Shown: positions 17,289 through 25,739 of the stretch, piece after piece
Layout of the letters: each line of letters opens with the position of its first letter
Position numbering within the stretch: position 1 is the first letter of the stretch
Source: Bog-257 sp963805985
GTDB lineage: Bacteria; Acidobacteriota; Terriglobia; Terriglobales; Acidobacteriaceae
Reading direction: 5' to 3'
NCBI GenBank assembly: GCA_963805985.1
Contig: CAWDWG010000004.1
Coordinates: 182,712 to 246,711 of the forward strand
DNA length: 64,000 nucleotides
Notes under the pieces: generated by a model
Seen by the model: the letters and a program-made list of their open reading frames with translations, nothing else
Told to the model about the DNA's origin: nothing
Databases searched by the model: none
Position numbers and translations under genes: made by a program

Positions 17289-19016
17289 ATGAAATTTCTC
17301 ATTCTCGTATCGCTTGTGTTTCTGCTGGGTACTACGATTCTGTCGGCGCAGGAGATGGCGACCAAAGTGCCCGACCTGGCCCAGTTGCAGAAGATGACGG
17401 CGCGCTTTGCGCCGACCGAGCTGAAGGTCGACATTAGCGCTCTGTCCGAGGGCGATCGCAAGGCGCTGGCCAAGCTGATTGAAGCCGCGCGGCTCATCGA
17501 TCCCATCTTCATGCAGCAGTACTGGAGCGGCGATCTGGCGCTCTACGCCAAGCTGCAGAAGGACACGTCGCCGCTGGGCAAGGCGCGGCTGCATTATTTC
17601 TGGATCAACAAAGGGCCGTGGTCGGAACTCGATGGGAACACCGCGTTCCTTCCCGGCGTGCCTGAGCACAAGCTGCCGGGCGCGAACTTTTATCCCGAGT
17701 CGATGACCAAGGAGCAGTTCGAGAGCTGGGTGAAGACGCTGCCCGAGGCCGAGCAGAAGCAGGCGACGGGGTTCTTCACCGTGATTCGGTCGGATGGGAA
17801 GAACGGATTCAAGATCGTTCCTTACAGCGAAGCCTACAAGGACGACCTGACGAAAGCCGCGAAGCTGTTGAACGATGCGGCATCGCTCACCGACAACGCG
17901 ACGCTGAAGCGCTTTCTGACGACGCGAGCCGCGGCATTCCTGTCGAATGATTATTACGAGAGCGATGTGGCGTGGATGGATCTGGATGCGCCGCTGGATA
18001 TCACGATCGGGCCGTACGAGACGTACAACGACGAGGTGTTCGGTTATAAGGCGTCGTATGAGGCGTATGTCAACGTGCGCGACGAGCAGGAGAGCGTCAA
18101 GCTGGGCGCGTTTGCGCGCGATCTGCAGGAGATTGAGAACAATCTGCCCATCGATCCCAAGTATCGCAATCCGAAGATCGGCGGACAGGCGCCGATTCGC
18201 GTGGTGAATGAAGTAATGGACGCGGGCGACGGCAATCATGGCGTCCAGACCGCGGCGTACAACTTGCCGAACGACGAGCGCGTGGTGGCGGAAAAAGGCA
18301 GCAAGCGCGTCATGCTGAAAAACGTGCAGCAGGCGAAGTTTCAGCAGATCCTGATTCCGATCTCGAAAAAAGTGCTGGTGGCCGATGAGCAGGGCGATGT
18401 GGCCTTTGACTCGTTCTTCACGCATATCCTGACGCACGAGCTGTGTCATGGGCTGGGGCCGCACCAGATCACGGTGAACGGCAAGCCGACGACACCACGC
18501 GAGCAGTTGAAGGAACTGTACAGCGCGATCGAGGAAGCCAAGGCAGATGCGACGGGGCTGTTCGCGCTGCAGTACATGATCGATCACGCGCAGGCGATGG
18601 GGCTGGCCGGCATTCTGAAGCCGGATGCGAATTCAGAGAAGCGGCTGTACACGACGTATCTGGCGTCGACGTTCCGCACGTTGCGATTTGGCATCGGCGA
18701 GGCGCACGGCAAGGGCATGGCGATGCAGGTGAATTACCTGATGGACAAGGGCGGCTTCGTGGCGCGGCCGGATGGGACGTTCGCGGTCGACTACGCGAAG
18801 ATCAAAGACGCGGTGCGCAATCTGACGCACGATCTGCTGACCGTCGAGGCGGAAGGCAATTATGCCGGCGCGAAACAGATGCTGGATACGCTGGGCGTGC
18901 TGCGGCCAGAGTTCAAAGCCGCCCTCGATAAGCTGGGCGATATTCCGGTGGATATTGAGCCGGTGTTTGTGACGGCGGATGAGGTTGCGCCGGCGGGGGT
19001 GAAGCATCGGCCGTGA
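17289..19016 (+). CDS. M49-like (dipeptidyl-peptidase III-type) metallopeptidase
   Basis: This protein of about 575 residues starts at MKFLILVSLVFLLGTTILSAQ, a signal peptide. The zinc site is visible as HILTHELCHGLGPHQ, followed by an EEAKADATGLFAL segment that supplies the second-zone glutamate. M49 enzymes normally have HEXXGH; here the core reads HELCH-GL, so this is a divergent DPP III-like family with a shorter zinc motif. Other phrases such as GANFYPESMTKEQFE and YNDEVFGYKASYEAYV fit that family. It is probably exported. Alternative starts at 17271 and 17280 are in frame. Confidence 0.7.
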   Translation: MKFLILVSLVFLLGTTILSAQEMATKVPDLAQLQKMTARFAPTELKVDISALSEGDRKALAKLIEAARLIDPIFMQQYWSGDLALYAKLQKDTSPLGKARLHYFWINKGPWSELDGNTAFLPGVPEHKLPGANFYPESMTKEQFESWVKTLPEAEQKQATGFFTVIRSDGKNGFKIVPYSEAYKDDLTKAAKLLNDAASLTDNATLKRFLTTRAAAFLSNDYYESDVAWMDLDAPLDITIGPYETYNDEVFGYKASYEAYVNVRDEQESVKLGAFARDLQEIENNLPIDPKYRNPKIGGQAPIRVVNEVMDAGDGNHGVQTAAYNLPNDERVVAEKGSKRVMLKNVQQAKFQQILIPISKKVLVADEQGDVAFDSFFTHILTHELCHGLGPHQITVNGKPTTPREQLKELYSAIEEAKADATGLFALQYMIDHAQAMGLAGILKPDANSEKRLYTTYLASTFRTLRFGIGEAHGKGMAMQVNYLMDKGGFVARPDGTFAVDYAKIKDAVRNLTHDLLTVEAEGNYAGAKQMLDTLGVLRPEFKAALDKLGDIPVDIEPVFVTADEVAPAGVKHRP

Positions 19017-19027
19017 ATAAATCCCGC

Positions 19028-19105
19028 TTGGACGATGTACCTCAGCGGCTAAAGCCGCCCAGGTTTGAGGATGTCTTTATACACTGCTGAAGCAGTGCTC
19101 CACCC
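19028..19105. repeat. Family A half-repeat upstream of the transposase (A3)
   Basis: This 78-bp direct copy of 19713-19790 has only about five or six mismatches. In the plus-strand frame it would encode the same tail as the end of the transposase gene (DDVPQRLKPPRFEDVF..HC, then TGA). It may therefore be the 3' remnant of an earlier transposase copy. Confidence 0.85.
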
Positions 19106-19201
19106 GAAAAGCACTGCAAATGCTGCGCTCGGGATGACAGAACGGGGCACCCGTGCGTGTGAGGACAGTCACGGACAGAGCAGGTGTGTCGCTGAGAACA
19201 G

Positions 19202-19268
19202 GGGTGGAGCACTGCTTCAGCAGTGCAGTTAACCGGCTTGCAAGTCGCCGGCTTTAGCCGCTGAGGTA
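19202..19268. repeat. Family A half-repeat, inverted, abutting the transposase start (A4)
   Basis: The copy runs from gggtggagcactgcttcagcag to ggctttagccgctgaggta in inverted orientation relative to A3 and A5. It ends three bases before the transposase ATG and supplies the GAGG Shine-Dalgarno used by that gene. Confidence 0.85.
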
Positions 19269-19271
19269 CGC

Positions 19272-19775
19272 ATGGCCATCCCGCGCCGCGGCGAAACCTC
19301 TTGTTCCACATACTTCATCACCGCTGGGACCTTCAACAAGATCCATGTATTGCAGTCGGACCGGATGGCTGAACTGTTCTGCGAAACACTGCTTCGGTAT
19401 CGGGAGGATGGGAAGCTCGCAGTTCATGCTTTCGTGGTTATGCCCAATCATGTGCAACTGCTGATGACCGTGCCGGAGGGCATCACCCTGGAGCGAGTCA
19501 TGCAGTTCGTCAAAGGCGGATTTTCCCATGAAGCTGGTAAGCGGTTCGGTATTCGCGGTCCGATTTGGCAAAAGAGCTTCGTGGATCGCCGGGTGAGAGA
19601 TGCGTCCGAGTGCGCGCGTTTCAAGAACTATATCCACCAAAACCCGGTGCGTGCCGGGCTGGTCGGCAGAGCAGAGGAGTATACGTACTCGTCATTGAAC
19701 CCGCAGTTCCGAATGGACGATTTACCTCAGCGGCTAAAGCCGCCCGCGTTTGAGGATGTCTTTCTGCACTGCTGA
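19272..19775 (+). CDS. REP-associated tyrosine transposase (RAYT, Y1/IS200-like)
   Basis: This 167-residue Y1-type transposase-like protein contains VVMPNHVQLLMTV, in which the usual HUH pair reads H-V-Q, and the tyrosine segment FKNYIHQNPVRAGLVGRAEEY, where the catalytic Tyr lies in NYIHQNPV. RAYTs are single-copy HUH enzymes that cut and spread REP palindromes. The gene is flanked by family A repeats on both sides. Its last 19 residues and stop codon are encoded by repeat A5, and the Shine-Dalgarno comes from repeat A4. The His-to-Gln change could reduce activity; this is uncertain. Confidence 0.9.
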   Translation: MAIPRRGETSCSTYFITAGTFNKIHVLQSDRMAELFCETLLRYREDGKLAVHAFVVMPNHVQLLMTVPEGITLERVMQFVKGGFSHEAGKRFGIRGPIWQKSFVDRRVRDASECARFKNYIHQNPVRAGLVGRAEEYTYSSLNPQFRMDDLPQRLKPPAFEDVFLHC

Positions 19776-19790
19776 AGCAGTGCTCCACCC
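19713..19790. repeat. Family A half-repeat forming the 3' end of the transposase gene (A5)
   Basis: This 78-bp copy, direct to A3, begins inside the transposase reading frame. Its hairpin cactgctgaagcagtg contains the TGA stop, so the repeat is part of the gene. Confidence 0.88.
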
Positions 19791-19829
19791 GTTGGAAACC
19801 ACGGCGCGCGCCATACTGCCGCACTCGAC

Positions 19830-20054
19830 CTACCCTCCCATGCCCTCATCCATCCACTGCTTGAATTTGGCGACTTGCTCTTTGGACCAGGGTTCGTCGC
19901 AGGGCATGCTGCCTTCTTCGAGAGTCTTGTAGATTGCAGCGGCGTGCTTCTTCACATCTTCGTGGAGAGACAAATCCATTCCAAAACCCTTCATGGCTTC
20001 AACATCAAAATCGCGGAACAGCGGACGAATATCGGTGGCAAAGCTTACCGCCAT
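19830..20054 (-). CDS. Small conserved protein, 74 aa, unknown function
   Basis: The protein begins MAVSFATDIRPLFRDFDVEAMK and ends GSMPCDEPWSKEQVAKFKQWMDEG. This beginning and ending are familiar from a small bacterial family with one cysteine in a GxMPCD motif; I recognise the pattern but not a function. The phrase resembles segments of cytochrome-like or planctomycete-type domains (IRPLF, MP), but no CxxCH heme site is present. GAGGTG lies seven bases before the ATG. It stands alone. Confidence 0.7.
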   Translation of the reverse strand: MAVSFATDIRPLFRDFDVEAMKGFGMDLSLHEDVKKHAAAIYKTLEEGSMPCDEPWSKEQVAKFKQWMDEGMGG

Positions 20055-20264
20055 GGAGCACCTCGCTGGGAATTCGACAAATTATGGTCACGGTAGAAAT
20101 ATCCACCAGGATATAAACCTTAACTCAGTAAGGCCGGATGTCAAAAGAAAGCTATAACCGCACGCCTGAAATAGCTTGTTGAGAAACCTGTCACGCGACT
20201 CTCGTGCCATCAGCTGAACCGGCTGGCGAAAAAGCTCCAATGCGTCCGCTTTGTGTCGCCGGCT

Positions 20265-20430
20265 AAAGCCGGCTCGGACTAAAAATAACCGACTTATCGG
20301 CACGACTAAAGTCGTGCCCTGTTACGAAGCGATCGCAGTATGACTTTTTCAGCAGTCTGTGAAGCCGACCCAGAGAGACAAAAAACGAGCCTATCGGCAC
20401 GACTAGAAGTTATGCCCTGGCACACGGCGC
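20265..20430. repeat. Family B partial repeats in a long gene-free stretch
   Basis: Two half elements are visible: cggcacgactaaagtcgtgccctgttacga near 20296 and the degenerate cggcacgactagaagttatgccctgg near 20397. A ggctaaagccggct hairpin precedes them. The whole 20055-20840 gap (786 bp) otherwise shows no convincing gene; short frames in it run through the repeats. Confidence 0.6.
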
Positions 20431-20840
20431 TCGCGGGACGTGCTTTTCAGCAAACTGTGAAGTCGACTCTGGCAAAGAAATAAATGGTCTGGACGCAGGC
20501 CTGAAGAGACTGTGCCGCGGCTCCGCGACTGCGATTCTTCTCACTCTTACCCGGGGCTCGCGCCCTTGGCTGTATTCATGGCTGCCGCCGCACGGCTGGT
20601 TATTTCCCGATTCTGGACGTTACCCCAGTCGAGAATTTGCTCTGCAGTCGCGACACCAACTCTAAAACCTGCACCACCTGCAAGCAATACTCCTATTTCG
20701 GTCGAAAGTTGCTCCGGAGCAACGTACCCAACAAATATTCGGCATAGGATTCAGCAACAATATCGTAAAATGCAAGGCACTGGCCCATTGCCAACAACTG
20801 AAGTTCGCTCCCCAACCGCGCTCTAGCAGGAGTGTAGTCC

Positions 20841-23800
20841 ATGCGTCGCCTCGTTTGGTTGCCTTGCAGTTGCAGCAGCCTCTTTTCATCTATTAAGCCC
20901 AAATCACGGATGCGGAATGTAGCTTTGTTGGCTTGCCTGGCAGCTCTGGTCGGCAGCATGGCAGCGCAGCAGACGGTCACCGTTAGCGGAGTTCCGCCGG
21001 CAATCGAAAGCGGCAAGGCTACGCTGCTGGGACATTACAGCAATCCGCAGCAGATGTTGCGACTGGCGATTACGCTGCAGCCACCGCATCCGGCCGAGGA
21101 AGAAGAATTTCTACGCCAATTGGCGGATCCGGCTTCGCCGAACTTCCATCAGTATCTGACCCAGGACGAGTGGGCCGAGCGCTTTGCGCCGTCCGTCAAA
21201 GACGAGCAGGGGGTGGTGACGTGGGCGCAGAGCCAGGGGCTGAGCATCACGCAGCGCTATCCGAACCGGCTGGTGATTGATGTCGAGGCGCGGGTCGGGA
21301 CGATCGAGAAGGCCTTCGCGGTCAACATCAACTCGTACCAGATGGGCGAGGAAACCTACTTTTCCAACGATCGCGATCCGGCGATTCCCGCCGCCCTGGG
21401 CGGCGTGATCCATTCGGTCATGGGCCTCAACAACATTCAGGCGATGCATACCCCCTTCCCGAAGAAGCCGGCGCCGGTCTATTTGCCGGGGCCTTCCTCC
21501 GTGCTGGGAGAACATATCGAAGCCGATGGCGATCGCAGCAAGTTGGACGCGGCGATGGCGGCGGGCGATAAGAAAGCCAAGCAGTTTTATTCCTTCGGCG
21601 CCTACGATCCATCGGACATCTACAGCTCGTTTGCCTATAACTACATCGCGCTGGAGGGTCTGGGGCATTGCTGCAATCCGTTGAAGAATCCCGGTAATTC
21701 GCCGGCAACGTCGAGCATTGCCATTGCCATCGGCGGCGATTTCCTTAGCTCCGACATGACTGCCTTCGCCACCCACTATGGTCTGGCGTACAACGTACAG
21801 AAAATCCTGCTTTACGGCGCGGGCATGTGCACGAATTATGAGAATTGCGACCCGGAGGCCACGCTGGACACGGAGTGGAGTACGGCGATGGCCAACAGCT
21901 TTGGCTCGTCATCCACGACGGCAAAAGTTTATGTCTATGAGGGACCGGCTTACTCGTCGGTGTCGCTGTTGGATACGATCCAGAAAGCAGCGAGCGACAA
22001 CAAAGCGCGCGTGCTCAACATGAGTTGGGGCGAGTCCGAAGAGGACACCGGAAACTATTACTTGCAGGACTTCCACAATGTCTTCGACGGGATGATCGCA
22101 CAGGGCTGGACGCTGGTGGCGGCTTCCGGCGACGGCGGCGCAACAGCGGATTGCCGCACCACCTCGGTCAGCTCGCCGGCCTCCGATTCAGACGTGACCG
22201 CGGTTGGCGGAACCACACTGTCCGCCCTGAACGGCGGATATCAGAGCGAGGTCGGCTGGACCGGTGGTCCCGGTGGCTGCTCAACCAATGATGGCGGCAG
22301 CGGCGGCGGATGCAGCACCTATTTCAAGACGAGCTATCAGGGCGCAGGCGCGTGCAGCGGCGGCTACCGCAGCGTTCCCGACATCGCCCTCAATGCCGAT
22401 GCCTACAATACGCCCCAGACCCTCTTCTACGTGGGCAACTGGTACGACGTGGGCGGCACCAGCATCGCCGCGCCCGAGATGACCGGCTTCTTTGCCCAGG
22501 AGAACGCCTATCTGCTCTACGTGGGGAACATCGTGGGCACCACCTGCGGGCCGAATAACAACGCGGGCTGCTCGCCGCTGGGTCAAGCCGCCGGGTACAT
22601 TTACAACGAAGGACTGCACTCCTTCGCGCCGCACAATCCCTTCTACGACATCACCTCCGGCTGCAACAACAACGACATCACGAAAAAAGACGACCTGAAG
22701 TACTTCTGCGCCGGAGCGGGATTTGACCGCGTAACCGGATGGGGCTCGGCCAACATGTTTCAGCTGGCCTGGACGATCAACTTCTATCTGGCGGGCGACG
22801 GCGAAGGGCCCGGGCTCACGATTTCCGGCCCGCCGGTGCATCACTGGTACAACGCCGATCAGATGGTGAGTTGGACCATGAGCGATCGCACCAGCAATGG
22901 CCACCGCCCCATTGGAAGCGCGGGCGCGAGCATGGTTTGGGACGCCGACCCGGGCGATCCTTCGCACGAGGCCCATCCCGGCTCCGGCAGCAGCTATTAC
23001 GGATTGGGCGTCTACGGAACACAAGGGTCCCAGGGCGGATTGGCGAATCTATCCCAGGGATGCCATACCGCCTATGTGCGCGGCTGGGATAATGGCGGCA
23101 ATTCGGCTCTCAGCACTTACGGACCGCTGTGCTTCGACAACATCCCCCCGGTCACGACAATCAACTTGAGTGGTAATAAGCAGCAGAACGGAAACTATAA
23201 CGGCCCGGTGCTGGTGACTCTGAGCGCCACCGACAACGCCAGCGGCGTTGCCGCAACCTATTACGTGATCGACAGCGGCCAGTTTCAAAACTATGGCGGC
23301 CCGGTGTACGTGTGGCTTCCTGGGAACCACCAGGTTACGGCGTACAGTGTCGATGTCGCCGGCAACCTCGAGCAGTTTGAAGTCGCCAACTTCAACATCC
23401 AGCAGAATTCGCAGTTCGTAATTACGGTGACGCCGAGCGGTACCGGCAGCGGCACCGTCACCAGCATGGACGGCCAGATCAATTGCGGCTCGACCTGTAC
23501 TGGCAGCTATTACGACGAGGAGCCGATCACGTTGAGCGCGACGCCGGCGGCAGGTTCGGTCTTCATCGGCTGGCAGAATTGCGACTTGAGCTTCGGTTTG
23601 AGCTGCACGTTGACCGTCACCAAGGCTCGCACGGTGACGGCGATCTTCAACATTCCGGTGGCGCTGCAGTTTGTGCCGGTCACGCCGTGCCGCGTGGTCG
23701 ATACCCGCAAGAACGATTCCTTCAGCGGCGGTACGCTGCAAGGGGGCACGTCGAACAGCTGGGCTCTGCCCAATAGCCCGTACCTGTCGAGTTGTGGGGT

Positions 23801-24812
23801 CACCATCCCGCCGAAGGTAGCGGCGTATTCGCTCAACATCACCGCAGTTCCCCACAAGACCTTGAGCTATCTGACCGCGTGGCCAACGGGGCTGACGCAG
23901 CCAAACATCTCCACGCTCAACTCCTATGACGGACGCGTCAAGGCCAACGCCGCGATTCTGCCGGCAGGCGTCGCCGGCACGAACGAGGCGGTCAGCGTTT
24001 ACGTCACCAATACCAGCGATGTCATCCTCGACATCGACGGCTACTTCATACCGACCGCCAGCTCGACGCTGGCTTTCTTCCCGCTGACGCCGTGCCGGTT
24101 GGTCGATACGCGGCAGCAGAACAACGGCCAGGGCTTCAATAACACGGAGACGTTTAACCTGCCGCAATCGGCATCTTCCGGCGGCGCCTACGGAACCTGC
24201 ACGCCCTTCAGCTTGTCGGCGGCGCAAGCCTACTCGTTGAATGTCACCGCCTTACCGGTGAACGGGCCGGTGGATTACATAACCATCTGGCCTGCCGGCG
24301 GATCGCAGCCGGTGGTTTCCACCCTGAACGATTACACGGGAACAGTAGTAGCCAATGCCGCAGTCGTGCCCGCAGGAAGTCAGCAACAGACGTCGGTGTT
24401 CACCACGAACCAGGCCAATCTGCTGATCGACATCAATGGATATTTCGCACCGGTCAGCGCCGGTGGGCAGTCGCTGTACGTCTTCGCTCCCTGCCGCGTG
24501 CTGGACACGCGCGGGGGCAATGGCGCGTTCAGCGGGGCCCTCACGGTGCCTGTCTTGGGCAGTCCGTGCGAGGTGCCGAGCGCGGCGCAAGGCTACGTGC
24601 TCAACGCCACCGCCCTTCCGAGTCCCCAGCTCCAGTACCTGACGCTGTGGCCGGACGGCGAGTCGCAGCCGGTGGTGTCGACCTTGAACGCCTACGACGG
24701 CGCGGTGACCTCAAATATGGCGATCATGCCGAACCTCGACGGTTCCATCGACGCCTGGGCCGAAGGGACCACGCAACTGATCCTCGATATCTCCAGCTAC
24801 TTCGCCCCGTAG
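20841..24812 (+). CDS. S53 sedolisin-type serine-carboxyl peptidase with repeated C-terminal domains
   Basis: This 1323-residue secreted peptidase has an activation prodomain at about residues 60-215 (HPAEEEEFLRQLADPASPNFHQYLTQ). The S53 domain has the catalytic Glu339/Asp343 pair (DPEATLDTEW), oxyanion Asp431 (AASGDGGA) and Ser541 (GGTSIAAPEM). A calcium loop (FYDITSGCNNND) and GFDRVTGWGSAN follow. The C-terminal half carries an Ig/chitobiase-like region, an InlB B-repeat-like segment near 860-930, and three 135-residue repeats beginning PCRVVDTR at about 945, 1080 and 1215 and ending (D/N)GYF(I/A)P or SSYFAP. GCAGGAG supports the start at 20841; MRNVALLACLAALVG at 20910 looks like a better signal-peptide start. 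Confidence 0.93.
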   Translation: MRRLVWLPCSCSSLFSSIKPKSRMRNVALLACLAALVGSMAAQQTVTVSGVPPAIESGKATLLGHYSNPQQMLRLAITLQPPHPAEEEEFLRQLADPASPNFHQYLTQDEWAERFAPSVKDEQGVVTWAQSQGLSITQRYPNRLVIDVEARVGTIEKAFAVNINSYQMGEETYFSNDRDPAIPAALGGVIHSVMGLNNIQAMHTPFPKKPAPVYLPGPSSVLGEHIEADGDRSKLDAAMAAGDKKAKQFYSFGAYDPSDIYSSFAYNYIALEGLGHCCNPLKNPGNSPATSSIAIAIGGDFLSSDMTAFATHYGLAYNVQKILLYGAGMCTNYENCDPEATLDTEWSTAMANSFGSSSTTAKVYVYEGPAYSSVSLLDTIQKAASDNKARVLNMSWGESEEDTGNYYLQDFHNVFDGMIAQGWTLVAASGDGGATADCRTTSVSSPASDSDVTAVGGTTLSALNGGYQSEVGWTGGPGGCSTNDGGSGGGCSTYFKTSYQGAGACSGGYRSVPDIALNADAYNTPQTLFYVGNWYDVGGTSIAAPEMTGFFAQENAYLLYVGNIVGTTCGPNNNAGCSPLGQAAGYIYNEGLHSFAPHNPFYDITSGCNNNDITKKDDLKYFCAGAGFDRVTGWGSANMFQLAWTINFYLAGDGEGPGLTISGPPVHHWYNADQMVSWTMSDRTSNGHRPIGSAGASMVWDADPGDPSHEAHPGSGSSYYGLGVYGTQGSQGGLANLSQGCHTAYVRGWDNGGNSALSTYGPLCFDNIPPVTTINLSGNKQQNGNYNGPVLVTLSATDNASGVAATYYVIDSGQFQNYGGPVYVWLPGNHQVTAYSVDVAGNLEQFEVANFNIQQNSQFVITVTPSGTGSGTVTSMDGQINCGSTCTGSYYDEEPITLSATPAAGSVFIGWQNCDLSFGLSCTLTVTKARTVTAIFNIPVALQFVPVTPCRVVDTRKNDSFSGGTLQGGTSNSWALPNSPYLSSCGVTIPPKVAAYSLNITAVPHKTLSYLTAWPTGLTQPNISTLNSYDGRVKANAAILPAGVAGTNEAVSVYVTNTSDVILDIDGYFIPTASSTLAFFPLTPCRLVDTRQQNNGQGFNNTETFNLPQSASSGGAYGTCTPFSLSAAQAYSLNVTALPVNGPVDYITIWPAGGSQPVVSTLNDYTGTVVANAAVVPAGSQQQTSVFTTNQANLLIDINGYFAPVSAGGQSLYVFAPCRVLDTRGGNGAFSGALTVPVLGSPCEVPSAAQGYVLNATALPSPQLQYLTLWPDGESQPVVSTLNAYDGAVTSNMAIMPNLDGSIDAWAEGTTQLILDISSYFAP

Positions 24813-24864
24813 GGGGGCGTGACCATAATCGTCCGATTTTGCGGATGAGACTGATGGAGGGAAC

Positions 24865-25635
24865 TTGGTAAAGGTCAATCGGCGTCGGAAATTCTTGCTC
24901 TGGGCTGGAATTGTGGCGACAGTCAGCCAGATCGCGGCTGCGCAGGGGCCACTGACCTATCGCATCACACCGGACCATGCGGCTCAACTTTTCTTCCCCG
25001 GCATGAATCCGCCGCTGTCGCTGAGGTGGTCGGTGAATCTCTCGAGCCCAGTGACCTAACCCGATCATCATCGGGGACCGAGTCTTCGTCGCTGCCGGCA
25101 ACAATTTGATAGCACTGGACGCGGAAACCGGCGCTGTTTTGTGGGCACAATCCACACCTGGTGGATATGAGACCTGGTCTGGTCCGGCCCCGCGTACGAG
25201 AACGGACTTATCTTCGCCGCTGCGGGGCTTGGTAACTACGACAATGGAATAATGTGTGCCTTCTCGCCGACGGATGATATCCAGGTCTGGTGCACCAAGC
25301 TCCCATACGAGTACGAATTCACCGCGCCCGCAGCTCTCGACGGCATCGTTTACCTCCACGGCGGCGGCACACCAGGCTTCTGGCAAAACAGCGTCGTCTA
25401 CTCGATGTCCAACATGATCGTCTCGTATGACATTAGCACTGGCTTGCCGCAGTGGCTTGACCTTCCCGACTACAGCGACAGCTACATCCGCCGATCGGCG
25501 TCAATGGTGTTATGGACACTGCCACCACGTCGGGCAGAGTCTATGGCTACTCGACTGCCGACGGCGGGTGAGAACACGGGGGGAACGATCTTCTGCCCTG
25601 ATGCATCAGCTCCCATAAGTGAGCAAGGTTGCTGA
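24865..25635 (+). pseudogene. Decayed PQQ-type beta-propeller protein
   Basis: A TTG start with GGAGG upstream opens a frame with a Tat/Sec-like leader (KFLLWAGIVATVSQIAAAQG) that stops at 25059. Reading on with a one-base shift gives PIIIGDRVFVAAGNNLIALDAETGAVLWAQ, a classic PQQ-propeller blade. A second shift near 25185 restores AYENGLIFAAAGLGNYDNG and ICAFSPTDDIQVWCTKL-like sequence. A third near 25500 gives GVNGVMDTATTSGRVYGYSTADGG followed by a stop. At least three frame changes are needed, so the gene is a pseudogene or badly assembled. Only about two propeller sheets remain; the rest is missing. Confidence 0.75.
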
Positions 25636-25739
25636 TTCTAATTGACTCAGCATGACAGGCGATGCTAGTGTGCAGTTCACTTTTCCAGAAATTCAGGGTT
25701 GGGCTTCGGGATCTTGCCACGCTAGCTGTGGGAGGTCGA

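Noticed and set aside
17268..18587. Open frame of 439 codons on the minus strand
   Set aside because: Antisense to the M49-like gene, whose zinc motif and signal peptide are on the plus strand.
20088..20303. 71-codon frame on the minus strand
   Set aside because: It reads through repeat DNA and has no ribosome-binding site or recognisable motif.
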